64,000 nucleotides of DNA from Clostridia bacterium (GTDB lineage Bacteria; Bacillota; Clostridia; Christensenellales; Christensenellaceae), in NCBI GenBank assembly GCA_014805015.1, contig JAAUYQ010000093.1, positions 62,001 to 126,000 of the forward strand. Reading direction: 5' to 3'. The position numbers and the translations under genes are program-made. Shown here one piece after another: positions 43,516 to 57,114 of this stretch (positions within the stretch are counted from its first letter, which is position 1; every line of letters begins with the position of its first letter). Below the pieces are notes generated by a model that was not told the DNA's origin, ran no database searches, and worked only from the letters and a program-made list of their open reading frames with translations.

Positions 43516-45726
43516 CTACTCCACGATCTCCAGTGCCGCGTAGGCCAGAAGCATCTGCTTTGCCCCCGCATTCTCATAGTCGATGAAGGCAGCCCGGCCA
43601 AGCTTCGTTTCTGCCAGGCGCGTGATCACACCTTCGCCAAACAGCGAATGACGTACCCGCACGCCCACCTGGAAGCCTTCGGTCGCGGATTCCGGCTTTG
43701 CCTTCGGCGCGACGAGACGGCCGCCGGTGAAAAACTGCGGCTCCGGACGCGCTTTGCGCGAAGAACTCGTCGAGCTCATAAACCGCTTCGGGGCCGCCTG
43801 CTGCTTCTCCTGGGCCTCCTGCACCGGATCAACCAGCCTGATCAGACTGTCCGGAATCTCTTTCAGGAACCGCGAAAGCTCACTCGGCTGCGGCCTCCCG
43901 TACGCCCGGCGCGAGTGGGTGCTGATCATGGCGAGACGTTTTTTCGCACGCGTTACCGCAACATAGCACAGCCGGCGTTCCTCCTCGATTTCACCGGCCT
44001 CTACCGCCCGCTGCAGCGGGAAGATGTTTTCGACCATGCCGGCCAGGTACACAGAGTCGAATTCAAGACCCTTGGCCGCGTGCATCGTCATCAGCGTGAC
44101 CGCTTCCCCGTCGCCGCCGCCGTCTGTGTCCGTCATCAGCGTCAGCTGCTGCAGATAGTCAGCAAACGTGCCTTCCCCAGTCTCATCAAATTCCATGGCG
44201 CCGCGGATGAGCTCCTCGATATTCTCCATCCGGTGCCTGCTCTCGAGGGTCTTTTCCTCGCTGAGCATCTTGTGGTAACCGGTCCGCTCATAGACTCTCG
44301 CCACAATCTCATGCACCGGAAGTGATTCATGATTGAGCGAAATATCATGATACATCGAGGCAAACTCCGCCGCTTTTTTGCTCAGGACTTTGTCAGTGAT
44401 GTAATCGGACTGATTGAGGAGCGCATCCATGTAGGAAATGCCCTGCTCATCGACGATCCGCTTGAGCTGCTGGAGCTTCATCTCCCCGATGCCGCGCTTG
44501 GGAGTATTGATCACCCGCAGCAGATGCACATCTGACTGCGGCGAGACAATCAGGCTGAGATAGGCGACCAGATCCTTGATTTCCTTACGTTCATAGAAAC
44601 TCTGGCCGCCGTAGACACGGTAGCGGATGCCGTTGTTGTTCAGCTTCTCCTCGAGGATACGGGAGATGTTGCGCGTGCGGTAGAGTACGGCCATCTCCGA
44701 GTAGGGCATACCTTCCTCGTGCAGACGCCGCATGTCCTGGCAGATGTAGGAAGCTTCTTCCCGCTCGTCTTTGGCGTTGTAGACGAGGGGCACCTCACCG
44801 CTCTCGTCGGCACTCCACAGCGTCTTGCCCCGGCGCGAGGCATTTTCGCTGATGATCGCATTGGCCACTTCAAGGATCTTCTGCGTACTGCGGTAGTTCT
44901 GCTCGAGACGGATCACCTTGGCACCCGGGAAATCCTCCTCAAATTCCAGAATGTTGCGCAGTGTGGCACCCCGGAACGCGTAGATGGACTGATCGTCATC
45001 GCCGACGGCAAACAGATTGCCCCAGCCGCCTGAGAGCAGCTTGGCGATCTCGTACTGCACCGGATTCGTATCCTGATACTCGTCGATCATGACGTAGCGG
45101 AACTTCTTCTGGAAATGCTCGCGCGGGTCCTCTTCCTGCTCAAGCAGCAGACGCGTGTTGTGCAGCAGATCATCAAAATCCATGGCGTTCTGCTCACGCA
45201 TGCGCACCTCGTACGTTTCGTACAGACGTTCTGCCTCATCGGCGCTGATATCCATACGCTCTTCGGCGTACCTGCCGAAGCTCTCCTTCTTGGCTGCGTT
45301 CTTGTAAGCCGAGATGCAGCTCACCAGTTCCTTTTCCGAAAGCTCGCCTTTGCGGCCCACATCCTCGAGAATGCCGCGCATCAGGCGCTCGGCATCACTG
45401 CTGTCATAGATGACAAAATTGGACGTGTAGCCGAGATAGTCCGCATAGGTGCGCAGAATCCGCACGCACATCGAATGGAACGTGCTGATCCACATGCCCT
45501 TGGTGTCAAAATCCACCCGGGCAGCGATCCGCTCGCGCATCTCCGCGGCAGCCTTGTTGGTGAAGGTGATCGCCAGGATCTCCCACGGCTGCGCCTTGCC
45601 GCTGCTCACCAGATGTGCCACCCGCTCAGTGAGCACTCTTGTCTTGCCGCTGCCGGCTCCGGCCAGGACCAGGACCGGGCCTTCGGTCGTCTCTACGGCT
45701 TCCTTCTGTCTGTCATTCAGCTCCAT
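43516..45726 (-). CDS. pcrA: ATP-dependent DNA helicase PcrA/UvrD
   Basis: 736 residues, superfamily 1A 3'-5' helicase. Walker A: LAGAGSGKTRVLTERVAHL; motif II: MIDEYQDTNPVQYEIAKLL; motif III: AVGDDDQSIYAFRGA; motif VI: RLCYVAVTRAKKRL. The C-terminal segment (GVRVRHSLFGEGVI) is the PcrA-type tail that contacts RNA polymerase. It acts in repair and fork clearance. It overlaps yerC by 14 bases. Confidence 0.97.
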   Translation of the reverse strand: MELNDRQKEAVETTEGPVLVLAGAGSGKTRVLTERVAHLVSSGKAQPWEILAITFTNKAAAEMRERIAARVDFDTKGMWISTFHSMCVRILRTYADYLGYTSNFVIYDSSDAERLMRGILEDVGRKGELSEKELVSCISAYKNAAKKESFGRYAEERMDISADEAERLYETYEVRMREQNAMDFDDLLHNTRLLLEQEEDPREHFQKKFRYVMIDEYQDTNPVQYEIAKLLSGGWGNLFAVGDDDQSIYAFRGATLRNILEFEEDFPGAKVIRLEQNYRSTQKILEVANAIISENASRRGKTLWSADESGEVPLVYNAKDEREEASYICQDMRRLHEEGMPYSEMAVLYRTRNISRILEEKLNNNGIRYRVYGGQSFYERKEIKDLVAYLSLIVSPQSDVHLLRVINTPKRGIGEMKLQQLKRIVDEQGISYMDALLNQSDYITDKVLSKKAAEFASMYHDISLNHESLPVHEIVARVYERTGYHKMLSEEKTLESRHRMENIEELIRGAMEFDETGEGTFADYLQQLTLMTDTDGGGDGEAVTLMTMHAAKGLEFDSVYLAGMVENIFPLQRAVEAGEIEEERRLCYVAVTRAKKRLAMISTHSRRAYGRPQPSELSRFLKEIPDSLIRLVDPVQEAQEKQQAAPKRFMSSTSSSRKARPEPQFFTGGRLVAPKAKPESATEGFQVGVRVRHSLFGEGVITRLAETKLGRAAFIDYENAGAKQMLLAYAALEIVE

Positions 45727-46027
45727 CTGTTCTCTCCACCCTTTCCCTGCGGTCCATCACCAGTGCGTAGCCGCCGGCACCGTGGCGCAGGCAGCGGCTC
45801 ACCCGGGCCACCGTCGCTGTTGAGCTTCCGGTCTGCTCGACGATCTGCTGATGGGTTGCCTTGTTCCGCAGCATGACGGCGAGCCGGAACCGCTGCGCCA
45901 TAGCGGACAGTTCGGCCGCTGTGCAGAGATCCTCAAACAGCCGGTACGCCTCCTCCCGGGTTTCCAGCGTCACGACCGCGTCCAGCAGGCTGTCAAGATC
46001 CGCATTCCTGATTTTGCAATCTGTCAT
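45713..46027 (-). CDS. yerC: YerC/YecD family TrpR-like regulator
   Basis: 104 residues. AMAQRFRLAVMLRNKATHQQI and TGSSTATVARVSRCLRHGAGGY form a TrpR-like helix-turn-helix. YerC-PcrA-LigA order is conserved in Firmicutes; the target regulon is unknown. The leader has a seven-bp hairpin (46040-46062) just before the ribosome-binding site GAGGG, which could be an autoregulatory operator. Confidence 0.9.
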   Translation of the reverse strand: MTDCKIRNADLDSLLDAVVTLETREEAYRLFEDLCTAAELSAMAQRFRLAVMLRNKATHQQIVEQTGSSTATVARVSRCLRHGAGGYALVMDRRERVERTDGAE

Positions 46028-46108
46028 ACTACCCTCGGAACGACAAAAAGTTTCCTTGTCGTCTTGTGTGTGCGGGCGGAATGAGATATCCTCATCATGT
46101 CACCAAAA

Positions 46109-46122
46109 GGACGCCTCCGTCC
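46109..46122 (-). other. Second leader hairpin upstream of yerC
   Basis: GGACG/CGTCC with a four-base loop, followed by TTTTGG on the minus strand. Its 5' side overlaps CGCGGAC, which could instead pair with GTCCGCG at the base of the terminator at 46131-46153. Confidence 0.4.
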
Positions 46123-46130
46123 GCGTAAGG

Positions 46131-46153
46131 AAAAACCGCGCAGCACTGCGCGG
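46131..46153 (-). terminator. Intrinsic terminator after the parC-like gene
   Basis: CCGCGCA/TGCGCGG (seven bp, four-base loop) followed by five T (46131-46135), about 38 bases after the stop. A TGGTATAAT (extended -10 at 46162-46167) lies between the stop and the hairpin, so a promoter for yerC may fire straight into it. Confidence 0.8.
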
Positions 46154-46161
46154 ACCAGTTT

Positions 46162-46167
46162 ATTATA
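46162..46167 (-). promoter_or_regulatory. Extended -10 element upstream of yerC
   Basis: TATAAT preceded by TGG, the extended -10 form; no good -35 is seen. Predicted start falls at the base of the following terminator hairpin. Confidence 0.4.
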
Positions 46168-46190
46168 CCACATTTTCGCGACGTCTGCTA

Positions 46191-50705
<4,515 letters not shown>

Positions 50706-50735
50706 ATCAAACAGCAGCCGCTCCGGGCCGCACCC

Positions 50736-50741
50736 ATTATA
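50736..50741 (-). promoter_or_regulatory. Candidate -10 element of parE-parC
   Basis: TATAAT preceded by seven A, about 150 bases before the parE start. A TTGACA is 25 bases upstream, too far for a normal spacer; no other -35 is evident. Confidence 0.35.
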
Positions 50742-50770
50742 TTTTTTTAGCACACGCTCGGCCGGATGTC

Positions 50771-50794
50771 AAAAAAGCCGCCCAAAGGCGGCTC
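50771..50794 (-). terminator. Intrinsic terminator after the purine permease gene
   Basis: GCCGCC/GGCGGC, loop of four, followed by six T (50771-50776) on the minus strand, about 115 bases after the stop codon. Confidence 0.85.
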
Positions 50795-50907
50795 CATTGA
50801 GCTTGCTCTCTGTCTCCTTTTCAGCAGCCTGGTGCAGCCGGTCACGCCGTGGCGTCACGCTCGTCGGCTTTCACGATACAGTCCGGCGCAGGCTGCCCAG
50901 CCTGCCG

Positions 50908-52404
50908 TCAGCCAATCACAATCGCCCGCATGATATAGTAGATGACAAAGAGAATGACGATTCCCCACATGATACCGCCGACCTCACGGGCCTTGCCGCT
51001 GCAGACCTTGCAGATGGCGTACGTTATGAACCCGAATGCGATACCGTCGGTAATGGAGCTCATGAAGCCCATGCACAGGATCGTCATGAAGGCCGGGGCC
51101 GCGGAAGTGAAATCGTTCCAGTTGATCCGCGAAAGTGGTCCCATCATAAGGATACCAACAATCACAAGTGCCGGTGCCGTCGCGGAGTTCGGGACGATGC
51201 CGGCAATCGGGGCAAACAGAAGCGCCAGCGTGAACAGGATGGCAACGACCACACTTGTCAGTCCGGTACGCGACCCTTCGTTGACGCCGCTGACACTCTC
51301 GACAAACGTTGTGACGGTCGATGTTCCGAACAGGGCGCCTGCTGCCGTAGCCAGCGCATCAGCCATCAGGGCATTGTTTGCCCGCGGCAGCTGTCCCCTG
51401 CTGTCGAGATATCCTGCCTTTTCCGCCGTCGCAATAATCGTGCCCATGGTGTCAAACATATCAATCATCAGGAAGGCCAGAATGACCGTGATAAAGGAGA
51501 TCACCTGGACAAAAACCGAAGGCCCGACAAACATGGCGCCGAAATCGAGCTGCATGAATGTCTCTGCCATGCTGATCGTTTCTTCCCCCGTGGCCAGATT
51601 GGCAATCAGCATGGCAACGCAGGCAACCAGGCATGCGCCGGTCAGCCAGCCGAAAATCTTCCTCTCCGAGATTGACCACAGTATGACCATCAGGACCATG
51701 CCGGCAAACGCCACAAACCCGCACACAGCAATCGGTGATACGTCGACGCCTGCAAGACTGGTGACCGTGCCGCCGTTCCCGTCCGGAAACATCAGGCCGA
51801 TGACTGTGGTCGCCACAATGCCGATTAGGATGGCACCCTTGATCCCGAGCACCATCAGCACAATCATGATGATCAGCCCCACGATCGCGAGCTGCATGTT
51901 CGGATCCATCAGGCTGCCGATGTAAAAACCGTCTTCAGAAAGACTCAGCATCGAGCCGTTCTTCAATCCCAGTGAGGCGATAAAAACACCAATTCCCGCA
52001 CCAATCGCGTACTTCATGTCACGCGGCACCGCGTTCAGGATCTTACCTCTGGCGCCGGACAGCGTAATCAGGATAAAGATAACACCGGAGATAAAGACGG
52101 CCGCCAGCGCTCCCTGCCACGTCCAGGCCATGGCGCCGCAGACGGTGTATACAAAAAAAGCATTGAGCCCCATGCCCGGCGCCTGCGCAAACGGATAGTT
52201 GCTCATCAGGCCGATCAGCAGCGTGCCGACCGCAGCCGCCAGACAGGTCGCGACCATGACGCCATTGTAGCCCATCCCAGAGCCGGACAGGATGCCTGGG
52301 TTGACGAAGATAATGTATGCCATCGTAAAAAACGTGACAAAGCCGCCGACCACCTCTGTCCTCAGGGATGTATGATTCTGCTTGAGTTTGAAAAATCGTT
52401 CCAT
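50908..52404 (-). CDS. NCS2 family purine permease (guanine/hypoxanthine type)
   Basis: 498 residues with about 12-14 hydrophobic segments. The N terminus FFKLKQNHTSLRTEVVGGFVTFFTMAYI (in part), APGMGLNAFF and the later DMFDTMGT motif place it in the AzgA/PbuG/PbuO branch of NCS2 proton-coupled nucleobase importers. Exact purine is unknown. It is a single-gene unit with its own promoter, leader hairpin and terminator between ftsZ and parE. No purine riboswitch is recognisable in the short leader. Confidence 0.92.
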   Translation of the reverse strand: MERFFKLKQNHTSLRTEVVGGFVTFFTMAYIIFVNPGILSGSGMGYNGVMVATCLAAAVGTLLIGLMSNYPFAQAPGMGLNAFFVYTVCGAMAWTWQGALAAVFISGVIFILITLSGARGKILNAVPRDMKYAIGAGIGVFIASLGLKNGSMLSLSEDGFYIGSLMDPNMQLAIVGLIIMIVLMVLGIKGAILIGIVATTVIGLMFPDGNGGTVTSLAGVDVSPIAVCGFVAFAGMVLMVILWSISERKIFGWLTGACLVACVAMLIANLATGEETISMAETFMQLDFGAMFVGPSVFVQVISFITVILAFLMIDMFDTMGTIIATAEKAGYLDSRGQLPRANNALMADALATAAGALFGTSTVTTFVESVSGVNEGSRTGLTSVVVAILFTLALLFAPIAGIVPNSATAPALVIVGILMMGPLSRINWNDFTSAAPAFMTILCMGFMSSITDGIAFGFITYAICKVCSGKAREVGGIMWGIVILFVIYYIMRAIVIG

Positions 52405-52418
52405 AGATACCTCCAGAC

Positions 52419-52440
52419 CGGCCAGCTCTCCCGCTGGCCG
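52419..52440 (-). promoter_or_regulatory. Leader hairpin of the purine permease gene
   Basis: CGGCCAGC/GCTGGCCG (eight bp, six-base loop) between the predicted transcript start and GGAGG. No T-run. Might modulate translation or be an operator. Confidence 0.5.
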
Positions 52441-52445
52441 TTTCC

Positions 52446-52474
52446 ATCATAAAGGCTGTCTGATTAGGCGTCAA
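52446..52474 (-). promoter_or_regulatory. Promoter of the purine permease gene
   Basis: TTGACG (52469-52474), 17-base spacer, TATGAT (52446-52451), five of six matches to each sigma-A consensus hexamer. Confidence 0.75.
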
Positions 52475-52494
52475 ACCAACTCTGCAGAGGCAAT

Positions 52495-52518
52495 AAAAAA
52501 CCGCAGTCCTGACTGCGG
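52495..52518 (-). terminator. Intrinsic terminator after ftsZ
   Basis: CCGCAGT/ACTGCGG with a four-base loop, followed by six T then ATT, ten bases after the ftsZ stop. It closes the division cluster. Confidence 0.9.
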
Positions 52519-52527
52519 CATATTGTA

Positions 52528-53730
52528 TCAGTAATCGGAACGGTTGCGGCGCGGTTTCTTTTTGAGAAAAGGCGGTATCTCAAGCGCACTGTCGGGGCCA
52601 TAGGCATCTCCGCCGAGTGCGGTCGTATCGTGCACTTCGTGGAAGTCCTGCACGGCCGGCCTCGGAGGCTCCTCACGCCGCTGCGGCTCTGTCTCCGGCG
52701 TATCCTGAAACTCAATAACCTCCTCGAGCTTCTTGCGCCCCTGGCCGGCCGCTTCCCGCGGCTCTTCCGCTGCCGGGGCATCGAATCCCGTGGCAATCAC
52801 CGTGATGCGCACCTCGTCATCCAGCGAGTCATCAATACACACTCCGAAGAACACATCTGCATCAGGATGCGCACCTTCCCGGATGATCTTGGCCGCCTCC
52901 TGGATTTCGTACATGCTGATATTACTGTCGCCGGTCACATTAATGATGATGCCCCGGGCGCCCTCAATCGACGTGTCGAGAATCGGCGAATTGATCGCCA
53001 TCTTGGCTGCATCCACCGTCTTGTTGTCGCCAACGCCGGTGCCGATGCCCATGTGGGCAATGCCGCGCAGCGTCATGACCTTCTTGACGTCCGCAAAGTC
53101 AAGATTGATCAAGGCCGGCTTGCCGATCAGGTCAATAATGCCCTGGATTCCCTGCCTTAGAACATCATCTGCTTCCTTGAAGGCGTCCACGATCGGGGTA
53201 TCCTTGCCGACTGTGGAGAGCAGTTTGTCGTTCGGGATACCGACAATCGTGTCCACCACAGATTTGAGATCCTCAAATCCAGCGGCTGCGACTTTCTCGC
53301 GCGGTTTGCCCTCAAACCAGAACGGACGCGTGGCAAAACCGATCGTCAGCGCGTCATTCTGCTTGGCAAGCTCCGCAACCACTGGAGCGGCGCCGGTTCC
53401 GGTGCCGCCGCCAAGACCGCACGCAACGAAAACAAGATCTGCACCCTTGACCGACTGTTCGAGTTCTTCGCGGCTCTCTTCTGCCGCCCGCCGCCCGATT
53501 GACGGGTCGGCTCCCGATCCCAGACCTTTGGTGAGCTTCTCCCCGATCTGAATCTTCTGGTCCGCTTTGGACAGAAACAGCGCCTGTTTGTCCGTGTTCA
53601 CGGCAATCAGCTCAGCACCCTGGACTCCGAAGTCAATCATCCGGTTGACTGCGTTGTTTCCTGCACCGCCGACTCCGTATACCCGGATCTTCGCAAAATT
53701 CTCGCTGTTATTGTCGAACTCGAGCGCCAT
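52528..53730 (-). CDS. ftsZ: Cell division protein FtsZ
   Basis: 400 residues, tubulin-like GTPase forming the division ring. [16 protein letters not shown] is the tubulin signature, and [17 protein letters not shown] opens the fold. [11 protein letters not shown] is the T7 synergy loop region. A linker rich in Glu, Pro and Arg (about 325-380) leads to the C-terminal peptide [13 protein letters not shown] that binds FtsA. Strong ribosome-binding site GGAGGAG. Confidence 0.97.
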   Translation of the reverse strand: MALEFDNNSENFAKIRVYGVGGAGNNAVNRMIDFGVQGAELIAVNTDKQALFLSKADQKIQIGEKLTKGLGSGADPSIGRRAAEESREELEQSVKGADLVFVACGLGGGTGTGAAPVVAELAKQNDALTIGFATRPFWFEGKPREKVAAAGFEDLKSVVDTIVGIPNDKLLSTVGKDTPIVDAFKEADDVLRQGIQGIIDLIGKPALINLDFADVKKVMTLRGIAHMGIGTGVGDNKTVDAAKMAINSPILDTSIEGARGIIINVTGDSNISMYEIQEAAKIIREGAHPDADVFFGVCIDDSLDDEVRITVIATGFDAPAAEEPREAAGQGRKKLEEVIEFQDTPETEPQRREEPPRPAVQDFHEVHDTTALGGDAYGPDSALEIPPFLKKKPRRNRSDY

Positions 53731-53771
53731 CCTAACTCCTCCTCAGCCGTCTTCGTGTTTGCCGCGTACTC

Positions 53772-54944
53772 TCAGTATATTTCTTCCTGCTTGCCGAACA
53801 GGCCGCGCTTTTTCTGCTTCGGCTTGACGCCAAGGTCTCCGTAAGCATACTGCAGCATCGCATACGAGGCGTGCAGATTCGGGTCTGACAGCTTGATGCT
53901 GTTCACATTGATCGGCAGCGGTGTCCGGCCGGACACTGACTTGAAGAAACTGTTTGCGCCCCGCATGAACGATATGCCGCCCCCGGTGAGGAATATATCC
54001 AGCTTCTTTTTCAGGTTGACCTCCGCCGACGTCACAATCTGCATGACAAATTCGACAATCTGTTCGACTCTGGCATCGATGATTCCTTTTACCACATCGT
54101 AAGGGTACTTGCGCAGCTTACCGCCGCTGTCTTTTATGTACATGTACGGAATGCTGCCGTTGGCTGCCAGTCCGAATGAATAGCGGCGCTTGAGCTGTTC
54201 TGCCGTGTCCGCATCTACCTTCATGACATACGCAATGTCGGCGGCGATGTTGGCGCCGCCGAGCGGAATCGTGTCAAAATGCAGAACCGAATCTCCGTAG
54301 ATCACGGAAACATTGGTAGTACTATACCCGATGTCCACTAAAACTGCAAGATCATCACGGTTCTCCTGGGGGACAAGATAGAGCGCCTGCGCGAGCGGCT
54401 CAGCGATAAACGAATTGAGTCTGACTCCCATGTGCCGGAGCAGTCCGGCCACATCGTTCAGAAAAAAACGGTTCGCAAACGTGAAGGAAATCGAGCCGCG
54501 CATCCGCTTCGAGTTGACGCCGGCCGGATCGAGGTAGATGTTCCCGTCATCAAGCAGAAACCAGGAAGGCACCGCCTCGAGCATCACCATGCCCTCCTCG
54601 CTTTCCACCTGCGAGGCCTTGTCCACCAGGTGGTCTATATCCTGTTCACTGACCCGTCCGTTCGTGGAAATCTGGGCGGTGCGGTTGGCTATCTGCAGGA
54701 AGGATCCCGGAATTCCAACATCCACATTGCGCAGCCGGTAGTCTGCCTGATGTTCTGCGGCGGAGAGCGCTTCTTCCAGGGCGTAGTAGACCCGCTCGCT
54801 GTCCACCCAGTTGGAATTCTTGATCCCGGCATAGGGAACCTGGGCGCAACCAAGCACCTCCAGTCCCTTGCGCGGCTTCTGCTCAGCAATCGTGCACGTG
54901 ATCTTGGACGTTCCGAATTCGACAATGGATCTGCAGTCCCTCAT
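53772..54944 (-). CDS. ftsA: Cell division protein FtsA
   Basis: 390 residues, actin-like. VEFGTSKITCTIAEQ is the phosphate-1 loop, LVDIGYSTTNVSVI phosphate-2 and FLTGGGISF the adenosine motif. FtsA tethers FtsZ to the membrane. The C terminus (KKRGLFGKQEEIY) is short and lacks the long amphipathic helix usual in FtsA. AGGAGAG lies 35 bases before the ATG with a small stem between, so no close ribosome-binding site is seen. A candidate promoter lies at 55002-55029. Confidence 0.94.
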   Translation of the reverse strand: MRDCRSIVEFGTSKITCTIAEQKPRKGLEVLGCAQVPYAGIKNSNWVDSERVYYALEEALSAAEHQADYRLRNVDVGIPGSFLQIANRTAQISTNGRVSEQDIDHLVDKASQVESEEGMVMLEAVPSWFLLDDGNIYLDPAGVNSKRMRGSISFTFANRFFLNDVAGLLRHMGVRLNSFIAEPLAQALYLVPQENRDDLAVLVDIGYSTTNVSVIYGDSVLHFDTIPLGGANIAADIAYVMKVDADTAEQLKRRYSFGLAANGSIPYMYIKDSGGKLRKYPYDVVKGIIDARVEQIVEFVMQIVTSAEVNLKKKLDIFLTGGGISFMRGANSFFKSVSGRTPLPINVNSIKLSDPNLHASYAMLQYAYGDLGVKPKQKKRGLFGKQEEIY

Positions 54945-55001
54945 CGCGGCTTGCTCTGTGCAGCGCCTGGCTGCGCTCTCCTAACTAGCATACTTACAGG
55001 T

Positions 55002-55029
55002 ATCTTACCACACCCGGTGCAGTTTCCAA
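55002..55029 (-). promoter_or_regulatory. Candidate internal promoter for ftsA-ftsZ
   Basis: TTGGAA (55024-55029), 16-base spacer, TAAGAT (55002-55007), in the AT-richer gap after ftsQ. The match is moderate. Confidence 0.35.
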
Positions 55030-55035
55030 AAAGCC

Positions 55036-55941
55036 TCAGGTGTCATCGTCCTCATTGCCGATTGTCTCCGACGGCTCCGGCGAAGCCGTCCCCTGCCCTG
55101 TTTCCTCCGGCTCCGGCAACGCAGAAGTGCCTGATGAAGGTGATGACGCAGAAGAGCCCGGTGACGGGGACGGGGACGGACCTGGCCGGGAGGCCTGATC
55201 CTCATCGTACATGGTATACGTTGCAAACGAACCGGAAGAGACATCCAGAAGTCCGTCTGACTCCCCTTCCCGCGCCAGTGCCGGCAGGCGGTTCTGGATC
55301 CACTTGATCTTGTCCCCGATCCGCTCTGCCTGGCCGATGCGGATGGCCAGGCCGTCCCGCGACTCCATGCGGATGTTATTGATGTTGGAAAGATCCACGA
55401 CCGCAATCAGCGGAAAAAGGCTGCGGCTGTCAAGATCAAGCAGAATCTCCTGCATGATCGCTATTTTGAAGGCATCCTCCGTGACGATCTCGCTGCCGAC
55501 TTGCGGATCGGTGACAGAGATTCCCTCCACCAGCGGGCACTCAACGGATTCGTCACTTTCCGTGATCTCAAGAATATCCGTATTGATATCAATCAGCAGA
55601 AACTGGTTTCCGTAAGGCAGGAATGCAGCGGGACGCCGCTCCTCCACTTCAATGATGACGGTGTCCGGCAGCTGGCGCCGCACTGCTGTCACCTGCAGGT
55701 ACGGCTCGACGCTCTGGACGTTGCTGCGCACTCGCTCCTCGTTCACTTCGAGCATATGCGTGCCTTCGGCAATGTCGGCAATGGCACGGATGTAGGCCGA
55801 GGTGAACCGGGCATTTCCCGCCGGAATGACGCTGCGTACCTGGAAATACTCATAGACAAAGTAGCCGAGCCCCGCGATGAGCACAGCCACAATCAGAAGC
55901 AGAGCAATGCGGCGGGCGGGCGAACTTTTGCGGTGGCTCAT
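55036..55941 (-). CDS. ftsQ: Cell division protein FtsQ/DivIB
   Basis: 301 residues. One N-terminal transmembrane helix (about 12-32), then a POTRA domain (about 37-110; VIPAGNARFTSAYIRAIADIAEG in part) and the beta domain. The C-terminal 60 residues are Ser, Pro, Glu and Gly-rich and probably disordered in the wall space. It bridges FtsL/FtsB-type proteins. ATGA overlap with ftsW at its start; murG, usually between them, is absent. Confidence 0.9.
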   Translation of the reverse strand: MSHRKSSPARRIALLLIVAVLIAGLGYFVYEYFQVRSVIPAGNARFTSAYIRAIADIAEGTHMLEVNEERVRSNVQSVEPYLQVTAVRRQLPDTVIIEVEERRPAAFLPYGNQFLLIDINTDILEITESDESVECPLVEGISVTDPQVGSEIVTEDAFKIAIMQEILLDLDSRSLFPLIAVVDLSNINNIRMESRDGLAIRIGQAERIGDKIKWIQNRLPALAREGESDGLLDVSSGSFATYTMYDEDQASRPGPSPSPSPGSSASSPSSGTSALPEPEETGQGTASPEPSETIGNEDDDT

Positions 55942-57101
55942 GAGGACGGGACCGGCGGCGTGTGCTTGCTCGGCACAGCAATGCGGATGCGCTGTGCCTG
56001 CCTGGAGATGTTCAGCATGATGCCGACCATGGCCATAAAGATGACCAGCGAGGAGCTGCCGTAGCTGAAAAAGGGCATCGGCACGCCGGTAACGGGCATC
56101 GAGGCGGTGGCAACGGCGATGTTCATGATCGCCTGGATGCCGATCAGAGAGCTGATGCCGGTGGCAAGCAGGGTCCCGAACAGATCCGGGGCCGAGGCTG
56201 CGATGCGCACGCCCCGGTAGATGAGCAGGACAAAAAGACCGATGAGCAGAACCGAACCAACCAGGCCGACCTCCTCAGCCGTGATGGAGAAAATGAAGTC
56301 CGACTCACCGTACGGGAGCCACAGATATTTCTGGCGGCTGTTGCCGAGGCCGCGGCCGGTAAGGCCGCCTGCTCCGATTCCGTAGAGCGACTGAATGACC
56401 TGCCAGCCGCCGTTCTGGGCGTACTGCCAGGGATCGGCGAATGCCGTCACCCGGCGGGCCCGGTAGTTCGCGACCATCAGCAGTGCAAAGCCGAGCGTGC
56501 CGCCGACCGCGGCGAGCAGGCCGAGCTGTGCACCCTTGGCGCCACCCACGTACATCATGATGAAGACCAGCAGGCAGAGCAGAATGACGGAGGAGAAATT
56601 CGGCTGAAAGAAAAGCAGCAGGCACATCAGGAGCAGTACCAGCAGGTTCGGCAGAATGCCATAGCGGAAACTGTCCATGCGGTTGCGGTTCACATAGATC
56701 GTGGCCGCCGTAAAGATCACCATCGCCAGCTTGGCGATCTCGGCCGGCTGAAAGGCGGGCAGCGGCCCGAGCTTGATCCAGCGCGAGGAACCGTTCAGAT
56801 TGACGCCGATGCCGGGAATGAAGACCACAACCAGCAGAATCAGGGAGATAATCAGGATCACATACTTGAAACGGATCAGGCTGCGGTAGTCAATGAACGC
56901 CAGCAGCAGCATTGCTGCACAGCCGATGACAGCACCGGCGGCCTGCCGCTTGAACAGATAGAAGCCGTCATAGTCATAGAGCGCAGACGCCTGCGCCTTG
57001 TAGTAGCTGGCACTGAAGACCATGATGAGTCCATAAACCACGATGACCAGGGTCACGATCATCAGGACGTAGTCCAGATGCCGGCGAGACTTCTCCTTCA
57101 T
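55938..57101 (-). CDS. ftsW: SEDS peptidoglycan glycosyltransferase FtsW
   Basis: 387 residues, about ten transmembrane segments. GVNLNGSSRWIKLG and FQPAEIAKLAMVIF are SEDS motifs; the catalytic Asp is in LPYGESDFIFSITAEE, and GVPMPFFSYGSSSL is the C-terminal signature. It polymerises lipid II at the septum with a class B PBP. ATG 57101 with AGGAGG is used; the open frame to 57389 overlaps murD. Its likely PBP partner, encoded at 61013-63193, lacks catalytic residues. Confidence 0.95.
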   Translation of the reverse strand: MKEKSRRHLDYVLMIVTLVIVVYGLIMVFSASYYKAQASALYDYDGFYLFKRQAAGAVIGCAAMLLLAFIDYRSLIRFKYVILIISLILLVVVFIPGIGVNLNGSSRWIKLGPLPAFQPAEIAKLAMVIFTAATIYVNRNRMDSFRYGILPNLLVLLLMCLLLFFQPNFSSVILLCLLVFIMMYVGGAKGAQLGLLAAVGGTLGFALLMVANYRARRVTAFADPWQYAQNGGWQVIQSLYGIGAGGLTGRGLGNSRQKYLWLPYGESDFIFSITAEEVGLVGSVLLIGLFVLLIYRGVRIAASAPDLFGTLLATGISSLIGIQAIMNIAVATASMPVTGVPMPFFSYGSSSLVIFMAMVGIMLNISRQAQRIRIAVPSKHTPPVPSS

Positions 57102-57114
57102 CCTGCCTCCTCTT

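Noticed and set aside
50736-50772. TTGACA with TATAAT as a complete promoter for parE
   Set aside because: The spacer is 25 bases, well beyond the 16-18 that sigma-A uses; only the -10 is retained at low confidence.
52405-52494. Purine riboswitch upstream of the NCS2 permease
   Set aside because: The leader is too short and shows a single simple hairpin without the three-way junction or conserved loop sequences.
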